Part shown: positions 8,579-17,704 of the stretch, in pieces | Position numbering within the stretch: position 1 is the first letter of the stretch | How the letters are laid out: each line of letters opens with the position of its first letter | Origin: Natrinema sp. HArc-T2 | GTDB lineage: Archaea > Halobacteriota > Halobacteria > Halobacteriales > Natrialbaceae | Reading direction: 5' to 3' | Assembly: GCF_041821085.1 (NCBI RefSeq) | Contig: NZ_JBGUAZ010000002.1 | Location: 434,001 to 498,000 of the forward strand | DNA length: 64,000 nt | Program-made: the position numbers and the translations under genes | Notes under the pieces: model-generated | Databases searched by the model: none | Told to the model about the DNA's origin: nothing | What the model saw: the letters and a program-made list of their open reading frames with translations, nothing else

Positions 8579-11332
8579 TTAGCGACACATCTTGCGTACG
8601 GCGACGCTACTTGCGCCGAGAGCGATTGCGATGAGCACGCTGACGGGACCGAATCCGGGTGTGCTTTCGCTCGTTTCGTCGTCAGTCACCGTCACCGAGA
8701 TCGGTTCGATCGATGTCTGCTGGATATTCGACTGATTGCCGTAGTAGTAGGCCGACTGTGCGCTGATATCGTAGTCACCGGGTTCGTTGAACCGCATTCG
8801 GACTCGTAGCGACTTTTGTTCGCCGCCGGAGACGGTGACGAAGCCGGTCGAGCTCCGACTTTCTACACTCCCGCCTTCGACGCTGGCGATCGACACGCCG
8901 GTCGACGGCAGATCCAGTTGTAAGCGTGCGTCGACAGACCGATCCGGAATGTTGTTCGTCACGCTATAGGTAACGACAGCCGTCTCTCCTGCTTTGACTG
9001 TTTCGAGATTCGATGTCAGTTCGAACGAGGCGTCGGGATCGACTGTGACCACGCGCGATGTCTCACTCGTGATACCATCTGTGTTGGTCGCGGTTACTGT
9101 TACCCTATGCTCGCCGGAATTCTCGAAGATGTGTGTGATTTCTGCCCCTTTCTTGTCGGTGATGCCGTCACCATCAACGTCCCACTCGTACTGGTCAATA
9201 TTGTCAGTGGAATGTGCCTTGAGCCGGACGGACGACCCTGCAATTGGTTCTGCAGGGTCGGCAGTGATCTCTGCTGATGGCGTCGGGTACACGGTGACCG
9301 TCTCCGACCGTTCGACACGATGGCCCGTATCGTCGACGACAATCAGCGTCACCTCGTGGCGACCGAGGTTCGAGAACGACCGTTCGATCGACTTGCCCCG
9401 TTTAGTTTTGCCGTCACTGAACTGCCAGATATAATTAGTTATCGTGCCGTCTGCATCGGTTGAACTGCCCGCATCGAAGGTGACGGGACGGTTTTGGCCG
9501 GCGGTGCTGGTAGAGATATCCAATTCAGGTTCTGGTGGTAGACTTACCGGAACCGTTGTCGTAGTCGTCGAACTGACGCCACCGTTGTCTGTCACTCTGA
9601 GACTGACCCTGTGACTGCCCGCGGAGTTGTAGGTGATTGTCGTCGTTTGACCGGCGCTGGCGTCGGTGTAATCGTCGTAATCGCCGTCACCATCGGTGTC
9701 CCACTCGTAGGACATGATCGTTCCGTCAGGATCGCTCGAGCCACTGGCATCGAGAGTGATCGCCTCGCCTGGTGTCGGTGCTGTCGGTGAGAACGTGATG
9801 TTCACCGATGGTGGTGGGTTTTCGACCGTGATCTGTTTGGTGACGGTGTCGGTCTTACCGCCGTTGTCGGTCACTTTGAGGCCGACAGTATAGGTGCCGC
9901 CGGACTCGAACGTCCCCCTTGTCGTTCGGCCGTTGTCAGCATCGTCGTAATCGTCGTAGTAGCCGTCACCATCGGTATCCCACTCGTAGGAGGTGATCGT
10001 CCCGTCAGGATCGCTCGAGTCGCTGGCATCGAGAGTGACTGCGTCGTCGGGATTCGGGGTCGAGGGTGAGGCGGTAAACGATGCAGTCGGTGCTGGGTTC
10101 TCAACAGTGATCTCTTTCCGTTTGGTTACGGTTTTGCCACCGTTATCCGTGACGCGAAGGCCGATGGTGTACGTGCCACCGCTGTCGTAGGACTCGGTAG
10201 TCGTCTCCCCGCTGGGAGCGTCATCGTAGTCGTCGTAGTAGCCGTCGCCGTCGGTATCCCATTCGTAGGACGTGATCGTCCCGTCAGGGTCACTTGAGTC
10301 ACTGGCGTCGAGCGTAATGGTATCGTCCGGATTCGGCGTCGACGGTGAGACCGTAAACGACGCAGTCGGTGCTGGGTTCTCGACGGTGATCTCCTTCCGC
10401 TTGGTTACGGTTTTCCCGCCATTGTCTTCGACGCGCAGGCCAACAGTGTACGTGCCACCGCTATCGTAGGACTCGGTAGTCGTCTCCCCGCTGGGAGCGT
10501 CATCGTAGTCGTCGTAGTAGCCGTCGCCGTCGGTATCCCACTCGTAGGAGGTGATCGATCCGTCGGGATCGCTCGAGTCGCTGGCATCGAGCGTAATACT
10601 ATCGTCCGGGTTCGGAACCGATGGCGAAAACTCGAACGTCGCTGTTGGCTCCGGATTGTCGACGGTTATCTGTTTTCTGACTGTCGTAACTGCGCCGCCG
10701 TTGTCCTCGACCCGGAGACCAACAGTGTACGTGCCGCCACTGCCGTAGGTTACAGTAGTCGTTTCCCCATTGGGTGCATCGTCGTAATCGTCGTAGTAGC
10801 CGTCACCATCGGTATCCCACTCGTAGGTGGTAATCGAGCCATCAGAATCGCTCGAGTCGCTGGCATCGAGCGTAATACTATCGTCGGGGTTCGGAACGGA
10901 CGGTGTGAACTCGAACGCTGCCGTTGGCTCCGGATTGTCGACTGTGACCTGCTTTGTCACCGTCTCGGTGTTGCCGGTATCATCGGTGATCTTGAGACCA
11001 ACAGTGTACGTGCCACCGCTGTCGTAGGACACGGTGGTCGTCTCCCCGCTGGGAGCGTCATCGTAGTCGTCGTAGTAGCCGTCGCCGTCAGTATCCCACT
11101 CGTACGAGACGATCGAACCGTTGTCGCTTGAGTCACTGGCGTCGAGCGTAATCGTCTCATCCGGATTGGGCGTTGATGGCGAGTAAGTGAACGCTGCTGA
11201 TGGCGGCGAGTCGCTGCTGGCGATGCTTGCGTGTACTGGTTCCGTCGCTATTCGTCCGCTGTCGGCGGCCCCGACCGCTACCGGTATCGCAAGCAGCAGG
11301 AGACCGGCGACGAAAAGCGTCTGTCTATTCAT
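8579..11332 (-). CDS. secreted multi-PKD protein with PGF-CTERM anchor
   Basis: A 917-residue exported protein. Residues 1-22 are a Sec signal peptide (hydrophobic LFVAGLLLLAIPVAVGA). About eight PKD domains follow. The first six repeat with a 93-residue period, and most carry a loop of the type DTDGDGYYDDYDDA, which resembles DxDxDG calcium-binding loops. Two more divergent PKD domains and a CARDB-like domain (DASFELTSNLETVKAGETAVVTYSV) come next. The C-terminus is TPGFGPVSVLIAIAL followed by a basic tail. That fits PGF-CTERM, the signal cut by archaeosortase A for lipid anchoring. It probably sits on the cell surface as an adhesin or S-layer-associated protein. Confidence 0.85.
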   Translation of the reverse strand: MNRQTLFVAGLLLLAIPVAVGAADSGRIATEPVHASIASSDSPPSAAFTYSPSTPNPDETITLDASDSSDNGSIVSYEWDTDGDGYYDDYDDAPSGETTTVSYDSGGTYTVGLKITDDTGNTETVTKQVTVDNPEPTAAFEFTPSVPNPDDSITLDASDSSDSDGSITTYEWDTDGDGYYDDYDDAPNGETTTVTYGSGGTYTVGLRVEDNGGAVTTVRKQITVDNPEPTATFEFSPSVPNPDDSITLDASDSSDPDGSITSYEWDTDGDGYYDDYDDAPSGETTTESYDSGGTYTVGLRVEDNGGKTVTKRKEITVENPAPTASFTVSPSTPNPDDTITLDASDSSDPDGTITSYEWDTDGDGYYDDYDDAPSGETTTESYDSGGTYTIGLRVTDNGGKTVTKRKEITVENPAPTASFTASPSTPNPDDAVTLDASDSSDPDGTITSYEWDTDGDGYYDDYDDADNGRTTRGTFESGGTYTVGLKVTDNGGKTDTVTKQITVENPPPSVNITFSPTAPTPGEAITLDASGSSDPDGTIMSYEWDTDGDGDYDDYTDASAGQTTTITYNSAGSHRVSLRVTDNGGVSSTTTTTVPVSLPPEPELDISTSTAGQNRPVTFDAGSSTDADGTITNYIWQFSDGKTKRGKSIERSFSNLGRHEVTLIVVDDTGHRVERSETVTVYPTPSAEITADPAEPIAGSSVRLKAHSTDNIDQYEWDVDGDGITDKKGAEITHIFENSGEHRVTVTATNTDGITSETSRVVTVDPDASFELTSNLETVKAGETAVVTYSVTNNIPDRSVDARLQLDLPSTGVSIASVEGGSVESRSSTGFVTVSGGEQKSLRVRMRFNEPGDYDISAQSAYYYGNQSNIQQTSIEPISVTVTDDETSESTPGFGPVSVLIAIALGASSVAVRKMCR
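9540..11200. repeat. tandem 279-bp repeats encoding PKD domains
   Basis: Six units with a 279-base period encode the first six PKD domains of the surface protein. The calcium-loop blocks recur near 9675, 9955, 10230, 10510, 10790 and 11070. Units near 10180-10260 and 10460-10540 are nearly identical over about 80 bases, which points to recent duplication or gene conversion. Confidence 0.85.
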
Positions 11333-11432
11333 TGAATCTGTCTCTATTGGATTTCATTGATATCTCAACGTAACCCGACGAACGATGGATCAGCCGGATA
11401 TGTTGCTTACTGAACTATTACTGCTGTCGTCC

Positions 11433-12122
11433 TCACTTGGATGAGCGACCGACCGCCGCTGCGATCACTGCGACAAGGACGCCGAGAAGTGCCGTCATCG
11501 TGAACCCGCCAGCGAGCGCGGTGGCGTTATCTCCCTCGTCGGACTCGTTTGGCGGGGACGTTGGTTCTTCGACATCGAAGGCAAAACTCAAGCCATCGAT
11601 CTCGCGTGCCTGATCCTCGTGGCCTTCGGGCCAGTACTGGATATCCGCAGTGACGGTTTTCTCGCCGGTTTCGTCACTGTACACCTCGGCAGCGATATCC
11701 TTGATATTCGCGCCGGGATCGACGGTAAAGCGGCTAGTAACCATCCCAGCACCGCTAGAGGTGAAGTCGGACCCGCCGGAGATCGAGACGCCGCTGGGAA
11801 CGCTCATCGTGATATGGACGACGACAGGACAGTCCGCGGTGGGACTGACCTGAAACCCACCTGAGAGCCGCCCAGGACTGTCAGTCTCGACGGTCGTATC
11901 GCTTGCATGCAAACGTGCCTGTTCCATCTCTGGTTCGTCTTCTCCAGGCTCACACACGTCACCTGTGGAGTGATCGTCTGTTGTCGTCTCGTTCTCAGTC
12001 GATACGCTTGTCTGGGCAGCGACAGGTGCCGCCACCGCCCCCACGAGAAGCATCGCTACGAGCGCTGCAATGACAACGACAGAACGCGCTCTATCGGAGT
12101 CGCTATCGTCCTTCCCAATCAT
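11433..12122 (-). CDS. secreted protein with C-terminal membrane anchor
   Basis: A 229-residue exported protein. A signal peptide runs from about residue 13 to 36 (VVVIAALVAMLLVGAVAAPVAAQ, a Sec-type cleavage after AQ). A beta-rich middle region contains PVVVHITMSVPSGVSI and one cysteine pair (DVCEPG, DCPVV). An acidic spacer leads to a C-terminal hydrophobic helix ending GRSSK. The residues before that helix, AGGFTMTALLG, look like a PGF-CTERM variant in which P is replaced by G. A TTTTAAG-type box lies about 30-40 bases upstream of the start. It follows the PKD protein gene in the opposite transcriptional order, with 100 bases between. No enzyme family is recognised. Confidence 0.7.
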   Translation of the reverse strand: MIGKDDSDSDRARSVVVIAALVAMLLVGAVAAPVAAQTSVSTENETTTDDHSTGDVCEPGEDEPEMEQARLHASDTTVETDSPGRLSGGFQVSPTADCPVVVHITMSVPSGVSISGGSDFTSSGAGMVTSRFTVDPGANIKDIAAEVYSDETGEKTVTADIQYWPEGHEDQAREIDGLSFAFDVEEPTSPPNESDEGDNATALAGGFTMTALLGVLVAVIAAAVGRSSK

Positions 12123-12422
12123 TCTCTTCTAATGATACGAGATTCGTCATCACTTAAAACTATTTATTGAAAACCAATCAACATAGGTCCATTTAATCTC
12201 TTCTCTGAAAACGTCAGGTATTTGTTCCTGTATCGAGTTTAAAATCAAATAGTCCTCTATTCGCAGGCCCCAATCCGTGTGATCACTCCTGTATATTTCT
12301 GAAACAGCAGTGCCACGAAATGAGCCAAAACTCACATCTTCGAGAACTGCAGGTTTACGTACAATGCTGGATCTATTGTGGTCCGTCAACTCTATGACTG
12401 ACTATCTCCGAGTACGCGAAGC
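12123..12422. other. AT-rich gap with a doubtful 79-codon ORF
   Basis: This 300-base stretch is visibly richer in A and T than its neighbours. It holds the promoter of the secreted-protein gene at its left end. A minus-strand frame (12150-12389, MTDHNRSSIVRKPAVLEDVS) encodes 79 residues of non-acidic, aromatic-rich composition. It could be a foreign or decayed gene or simply open by chance. I recognise no family. Confidence 0.3.
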
Positions 12423-14795
12423 ATGACGAACTGGCGCGCGATCTTCGGCCACGACAGTCCCTACGACCCGCAGGTCGACGGCATCGAAACCGCCATCGAC
12501 ACCGGACGGAAGGGCGGCTACACCGTCATCGAAGGGGCCTGTGGCACCGGGAAGACGATGATCGCGCTCACCGCGGGGATCGACCTCGTGCGCGACCCCG
12601 ACACCGATTACGAGCGTGTCCTCGTCCTGACGAGCGTCAAACAGCAACTGCGCCAGTTCGAAGCCGACCTCGAGACGATCAACGCGAACCTGCCGGCCGA
12701 CTGGGACCCGGTTTCGGGACTCACACTCGTCGGCAAGGCCGACGTCTGTCCGTACAACCGCGAAGGCGCGGCGGGCATCGACGACGGCAACGTCTACGAC
12801 CGCTGTGAGACGCTGCGGGATCGTACCCGCGATCTCACCGGCGAGGGTGGCGACACGACCGCAAAGAATCTGGCCGCTCGCGCCCGCAGCCAGCAGATCG
12901 GCCTGGCCGACAGCGGTAGTCAGGCCACGAGCACGTTCCTCGAGACCGCGGGCGAACCGACGCCCTATCCACCCGACCTGCCCGAGTATGGCGAGGGCGG
13001 TCCCGTCGGGGCCGAAACCGAGTACTGCCCGTTCTACGCGCAGTACCTCGCGGACCTTCCGGATGACGAAGACGGCGCTGTGGCGGAAGCAGTCCCCTAC
13101 GATTTCACCGATGCCGGCATGGTCACACCCGAGGACCTGGTCGCCCGCTCGGTGACACACGGCACCTGCCCCCACTCCGTGATGGGGGCTGCCCTCGGCG
13201 AGGTCGAAGTCGTCATTGGAAACTACTACCACGCGTTCGATCCCCGGACGGTCGGCTCCTTTACTGGCACACTGCTCGACGACTCCACCTTCGTCGTCTG
13301 CGACGAGGCCCACATGTTAGAGCCGCGCGTACGCGATCTGGTCAGCGAAGGCGTCGCCGATGCGACGCTCCGGGACGCCGAAACCGAACTCTCGAGAGTT
13401 ATCCAGCCGATCAAGTTCGAGCGTGAGGGTCGACAGGCCGAAGGCGGCTCCAAGACCGCCGACGCCGATCTCGTACGCGGGGAGCTCAAGGAGAGCGACG
13501 TCTCGTTCGAGGAACTCAACCGAACCCTCGAGTTCGTCCGTGACCTCCGAGCCGAACTCGACCGCCGCGTGACTGCCTCTCTCGACCGGAACTATCGGGG
13601 TTGGCAGTCGAATCTGACCGACCTAAACGACGAGGAGATCCCCCTCCGCGATCCCGCCGAACCGGTCGAAGACGAACTCTCCGAGTGGGCAAGCGAAGCC
13701 GGATACGGCGACGCAGACTGGGTCCGTGCCGAAACCGTCGGCGCGGTCGTCGCCCGCATATTGAACGAGGCCGAAGACGAAGATCGAACCCGCGCCGCCC
13801 CCGCGGTCGGTCGCGTCCTCGGCGAGTGGTACCGGCAGGACCACACCGACTACTTCCGGGAAATCGAACTCGAGCGTACCTGGGACGACACCGAGCCTGC
13901 TGGCTCGTGGCGGCGGGCCTACAACGCCCGACTCGCGTTGCACAACTGCGTCCCCAGCGATGCGATCGGTGATCGACTTGGGATGTTCGGTGGTGGCATC
14001 CTGATGAGCGCGACTCTCGAGCCGATGGATGCGTTCACCGAGGTGACGGGTCTCCAGTATCTCGAACGCGAGGACGACCGACCGGTGGTCGAACGTCGAT
14101 ACGGCCTGCACTTCCCCGCGGAAAACCGCGAGAGTTTCGCGGTCGCCGCGCCGAAGTTCACCTACGATAACCGCGGCCAACCAGATGCAGACAATCAGAC
14201 CCGGTCCCACTACGCAAACGCCATCGCGAAAATCGCTCGGCTTCCTGGCAACGTCCTCGTCGGGATGCCCAGCTACGCCGAAGCCGAGTGGGCTGCCGGC
14301 GTCCTCGAGCAACGCGTCGACAAGTCGGTCCTGCGCGACGCCGCGAGCGACGACGAGACGACCCAGTCGCTCAAAGCCGACTTCTTCGCGGGCGAGGGCA
14401 AGGTGCTCGTCACGAGTCTGCGGGGGACGCTGACCGAGGGCGTCGACTACAGCGGTGACCGGTTGGCCGCGGCGGTCGTCTGTGGCGTTCCGATCGTCAA
14501 CACCTCGAGCCCGCGGACGAAAGCCGTCCGCCGGGCCTACGACGACACCTTCGGCGACGGCTTCACCTACGCGCTGACGATTCCCGCGGTGCGAAAGGCT
14601 CGGCAGGCGATCGGTCGCGTCATCCGCAGTCCCGACGACGTCGGCGTACGTGTCTTGCTAGACGAACGCTACGCTCGCGACAGCTGGGACTCGGTGCGAC
14701 CGTATCTGCCCGCAGACGGCGAGTTCCAACCCGTCAGTCCCGACATGTTAGATGTCGGCCTCGAGCGGTTCCGCTCGCGGCTCTCCTCACAGTGA
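12423..14795 (+). CDS. XPD/Rad3- or DinG-type ATP-dependent DNA helicase
   Basis: A 790-residue superfamily 2 helicase that would unwind DNA 5' to 3' if it behaves like its relatives. Walker A GACGTGKT is at residues 38-45 and the DEAH box at 294-297. Between them, cysteines at about 109, 128, 202 and 249 are placed as in the Fe-S cluster domain of XPD/DinG enzymes. C-terminal motifs include MSATLEPMDAF, TSLRGTLTEGVDYSGD and the arginine motif QAIGRVIRS. It is longer than XPD because of extra sequence around the Fe-S region. There is no operon partner; it likely acts in DNA repair. Confidence 0.86.
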   Translation: MTNWRAIFGHDSPYDPQVDGIETAIDTGRKGGYTVIEGACGTGKTMIALTAGIDLVRDPDTDYERVLVLTSVKQQLRQFEADLETINANLPADWDPVSGLTLVGKADVCPYNREGAAGIDDGNVYDRCETLRDRTRDLTGEGGDTTAKNLAARARSQQIGLADSGSQATSTFLETAGEPTPYPPDLPEYGEGGPVGAETEYCPFYAQYLADLPDDEDGAVAEAVPYDFTDAGMVTPEDLVARSVTHGTCPHSVMGAALGEVEVVIGNYYHAFDPRTVGSFTGTLLDDSTFVVCDEAHMLEPRVRDLVSEGVADATLRDAETELSRVIQPIKFEREGRQAEGGSKTADADLVRGELKESDVSFEELNRTLEFVRDLRAELDRRVTASLDRNYRGWQSNLTDLNDEEIPLRDPAEPVEDELSEWASEAGYGDADWVRAETVGAVVARILNEAEDEDRTRAAPAVGRVLGEWYRQDHTDYFREIELERTWDDTEPAGSWRRAYNARLALHNCVPSDAIGDRLGMFGGGILMSATLEPMDAFTEVTGLQYLEREDDRPVVERRYGLHFPAENRESFAVAAPKFTYDNRGQPDADNQTRSHYANAIAKIARLPGNVLVGMPSYAEAEWAAGVLEQRVDKSVLRDAASDDETTQSLKADFFAGEGKVLVTSLRGTLTEGVDYSGDRLAAAVVCGVPIVNTSSPRTKAVRRAYDDTFGDGFTYALTIPAVRKARQAIGRVIRSPDDVGVRVLLDERYARDSWDSVRPYLPADGEFQPVSPDMLDVGLERFRSRLSSQ

Positions 14796-15037
14796 GCGCG
14801 GTCTCCCGGCCAGCCTCGAGTCGTCGTCCGGAGTCCGCTCAGTCAGACCCGGCGAGCCCGCGATCCGTTGGGACCAGTGACAGCAGCCCGTATCGGTCGG
14901 CGTGACCACCTCGAGACGATACCGAACCGGGCCCTTCAAACGTGACCATCACCGATCCCTGACTATCAATCGTGTCCGGATTCTTTCCCTGTCGTATCGG
15001 AGCGACTGCGCTGGCGACCGATCCCGGTGGGTTGGCA

Positions 15038-16918
15038 GTGACCCCCGAGATGGTGGTCGTCTTCGGGATCATCGTCGTCGCACTGGTGTTGTTCGTGACC
15101 GAGTGGCTCCCGATCGACGTGACTGCCATCCTCGTGATGGTGTTGTTGATGGTGCTTGGAACCGACGGTGTGGTGAACTTCACCGAGATCTCGACGGGCG
15201 AAGGCACGTCTGGGTTTTCGAACTCGGCGACGATCACCGTCTTGGCGATGCTCATTCTCAGTTCCGGGATCAGTCAGACGGGGGTCGTCCAGATACTCGG
15301 TCGGAAACTGTCCGCGTTCGCCGGTGACGACCTCGATAAACAGTTGCTTGCGACGATCGGCGTCAGCGGCCCGATCTCGGGCTTTATCAACAACACGCCG
15401 GTCGTCGCCATCCTCGTTCCCGTCATCTCCGATATCGCCCACAAGGGGAAGACTTCGCCCTCCAAACTGCTGATTCCGCTCTCGTATGCCTCGATGTTCG
15501 GCGGGATGCTCACGCTCATCGGCACCTCGACGAACATCCTCGCGAGCGACGTCTCCGCTCGCCTGCTCGATCGGCCCTTCTCGATGTTCGAGTTCACCCA
15601 ACTGGGACTCATCGTCCTCGTCGTTGGCAGCATCTATCTCATGACCATCGGTCACCGACTGTTGCCCGAGCGCGTCCCCGTCGACGAAGACTACGTCCAG
15701 GAGTACGCCATCGAGGAGTACCTGACCGACGTCGTCGTCGACGACGACTCCCCGCTGATCGGGTCGACCGTCGACGACGCCATCGACCACGTCGCGTTCG
15801 ACGCCGACATCCTGCAGGTCGTCCGTGACGGCGAGGAGTTCATCGAACCGATCGGCCAGAAGACGCTCCGGGCCGGCGACTTGCTTCGATTGCGGGCCGA
15901 CCGTCCGACTGTCCAGCAACTCGTCGACAGAGAGACGCTGACGTTCGCTGGCAACCCCGAGACTGCGGACGAACTCGAGCCCGAGGCAGTCCCCGAGCAG
16001 ACGCTCGTCGAAGTCGTCATCCCGCAAGGGTCGTTTCTCGCGGGCAAGTCGCTCGAGAGCTCGACGTTTCGCCAGCGCTACGACGCGACCGTGCTGGCCT
16101 TCCGCAGCCGGGGCGAGACGGTTCGGTCCAACATCGACGAGCGTCGGATCCGCGTCGGCGACACGCTGTTGGTGCAGGCGGCCCCGGACAGCATCGATCG
16201 ACTCTCGCGGAACGACGACTTCATCGTTGCCCACGAACCCGACGAACCCGACTACCGGACCGAGAAGATCCCCCACGCGGCGGCGATCATGGCGGGTGTT
16301 GTCGGCGTCGTCGCGATGCCGTGGGGAACGATCGGCGCGACGGTCGCCAGCGTGACCGGTGTCGCCGCGTTCGAAGCGCTGTCCGCACTATCCCTGCCGA
16401 TTCTCGTGACCGCCCTCGCGGGCGTCGTCGCGATGGTCGCGACTGGCGTCCTCAAGCCGACGGAGATCTACGACGCCGTCGAGTGGGACGTGATCTTCCT
16501 GCTGGCCGGCATCATCCCGCTGGGAATGGCCTTAGAGCAGACCGGTGGCGCTGACCTGCTGGGAAGTCTCGTCGCCGAAACCGGTACGTATCTACCGGTA
16601 CTCGGCGTCCTGTGGGTGTTCTACATCGCGACGGGCCTGATTACTGGTGTCATCTCCAACAACGCGAGCGTCGTGTTGATGCTGCCGGTGGCCGTCGAGA
16701 CTGCGTCCCAGATCGGCGCGAACCCGTTTGCGTTCGTGCTCGCGGTCACCTTCGCTGCCTCGACCGCGTTTCTCACGCCGGTGGGCTACCAGACGAACCT
16801 CTTCGTCTACGGCCCCGGCGGCTACAAGTTCTCGGACTTCGTCCGGGTCGGCGCACCGCTGCAGTTGCTACTCTCCGTCGTGACTACCTTCGGCATCGCC
16901 TTTTTTTGGGGGCTGTAA
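15038..16918 (+). CDS. SLC13 family permease with two TrkA-C domains
   Basis: A 626-residue membrane carrier of the DASS/SLC13 type. Several hydrophobic segments come first. The motif FINNTPVVAILVPV near residue 130 corresponds to the conserved SNT-like sodium/substrate motif; a second copy in the C-half reads GVISNNASVVLMLPVAV. Two RCK/TrkA-C domains are inserted in the middle (about residues 235-400, with GSTVDDAIDHV and GKSLESSTFRQRYDATVLA). These often bind regulators. The substrate (dicarboxylate, sulfate or another anion) is not readable. The GTG at 15038 is chosen over the upstream frame at 14972, whose extra residues are not membrane-like. ATG 15050 is an alternative. Confidence 0.82.
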   Translation: MTPEMVVVFGIIVVALVLFVTEWLPIDVTAILVMVLLMVLGTDGVVNFTEISTGEGTSGFSNSATITVLAMLILSSGISQTGVVQILGRKLSAFAGDDLDKQLLATIGVSGPISGFINNTPVVAILVPVISDIAHKGKTSPSKLLIPLSYASMFGGMLTLIGTSTNILASDVSARLLDRPFSMFEFTQLGLIVLVVGSIYLMTIGHRLLPERVPVDEDYVQEYAIEEYLTDVVVDDDSPLIGSTVDDAIDHVAFDADILQVVRDGEEFIEPIGQKTLRAGDLLRLRADRPTVQQLVDRETLTFAGNPETADELEPEAVPEQTLVEVVIPQGSFLAGKSLESSTFRQRYDATVLAFRSRGETVRSNIDERRIRVGDTLLVQAAPDSIDRLSRNDDFIVAHEPDEPDYRTEKIPHAAAIMAGVVGVVAMPWGTIGATVASVTGVAAFEALSALSLPILVTALAGVVAMVATGVLKPTEIYDAVEWDVIFLLAGIIPLGMALEQTGGADLLGSLVAETGTYLPVLGVLWVFYIATGLITGVISNNASVVLMLPVAVETASQIGANPFAFVLAVTFAASTAFLTPVGYQTNLFVYGPGGYKFSDFVRVGAPLQLLLSVVTTFGIAFFWGL

Positions 16919-16937
16919 CTCGGTCCCGATGCAGTAA

Positions 16938-17114
16938 CTACCCGTCCGCTGTGTCGTCTTCCTCGTCCGACTCCTCCTCACCCGACTCCTCGTCGTCCTC
17001 GAGCGCCGGTTCGGCTTCGTCACCGCGCTCGAGTTCCTCGGTGAGTTCTCGCTCTCGCTGGTGTTTCTCCGCGTCGTCGGCTTGCTTGTCTCGTCCTTCT
17101 TTCGTGTCTCCCAT
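16938..17114 (-). CDS. 58-residue acidic protein
   Basis: A short gene reading MGDTKEGRDKQADDAEKHQR and ending EEESDEEDDTADG. It is charged throughout, with a predicted helical first half and a very acidic tail, and has no cysteines. Codon third positions are G/C as in neighbouring genes, and there are no frame breaks. It converges with the SLC13 gene, stopping 19 bases after that gene ends. Similar tiny acidic proteins are widespread in haloarchaea, but no function is known. Confidence 0.62.
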   Translation of the reverse strand: MGDTKEGRDKQADDAEKHQRERELTEELERGDEAEPALEDDEESGEEESDEEDDTADG

Positions 17115-17165
17115 ACTCGTGGCCTACACCAGTGAGTGGCATAACACTGTGCCCGCTCGTTGCCA

Positions 17166-17292
17166 CTATAGTAACGACTGAACCGAGTGACACATCGATC
17201 GCATCGTCCGTGGTTCGGAGCGAGAACTGCGAGCGAGAACCGCGCTCCCGTCGTGCGATCGGGTGTGCAGTGACGGTCAGTGGCTACGATAG
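17166..17292. mobile_element. MITE-like element, copy 2 (127 bp)
   Basis: It begins CTATAGTAACGACTGA and ends TCAGTGGCTACGATAG, matching the ends of the copy at 2097-2182. The two outer parts align, while this copy has about 41 extra bases in the centre. The terminal inverted repeats are about 16 bp. It lies between two short genes and touches the 3' end of the one at 17296. Confidence 0.6.
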
Positions 17293-17295
17293 CTG

Positions 17296-17607
17296 TTATC
17301 GCGATTCGACCCAGCCGAGCGGGCGAAGCGCGGTCTCGTTCGGCACGACTCGAACGAGCGTCGACGTCGGTTCGTACGCCTCGCGCCCGGTCGGTGACTT
17401 CGCCGCGACGAGCTTCCAGAACCCGGGCGAATCGAATTGCAACCGACAGCGACCGCGCTCGTTCGTCCGTACGGATTTCGTCTGCGCGTCGACGATCGCT
17501 CCCTCGACGGGGTGTCGCCGATCGTCGCGGACGTAAACGGTGATCTCGGTCCCGACAGCCACCGTTTGCCGGTCGACGCCGATTCGAAGCCGACGGACTA
17601 CTTTCAT
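17296..17607 (-). CDS. 103-residue beta-sandwich-like protein (carboxypeptidase-regulatory type)
   Basis: Encodes MKVVRRLRIGVDRQTVAVGTE and a following pattern (ITVYVRDDRRHPVEGAIVDAQ, then TNERGRCRLQF) typical of a carboxypeptidase-regulatory or transthyretin-like beta sandwich. There, a G-x-x-V substitution strand is followed by a T-x-x-x-G repeat. There is no signal peptide, so it is probably cytoplasmic. The frame is open to 18006, but the upstream part is antisense to the next gene. The start at 17607 leaves about 100 bases to the AI-2E gene. The 3' end abuts MITE copy 2. Function is unknown. Confidence 0.65.
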   Translation of the reverse strand: MKVVRRLRIGVDRQTVAVGTEITVYVRDDRRHPVEGAIVDAQTKSVRTNERGRCRLQFDSPGFWKLVAAKSPTGREAYEPTSTLVRVVPNETALRPLGWVESR

Positions 17608-17704
17608 GTGGTGCTCTACTACTCCTCCGTCGAAAAAGGATACCCTGTCCAATCCAGTCCCGCTGCCAGACAAAGACTTTAATCCTCCGGTGAGAGTCCC
17701 GTCT

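Noticed and set aside
12402-13313. Minus-strand frame of 303 codons
   Set aside because: Antisense to the Rad3/DinG-type helicase start, which has an intact Walker A motif.
14966-16276. Minus-strand frame of 436 codons
   Set aside because: Antisense to the SLC13 permease; the translated sequence is low complexity and matches no family.
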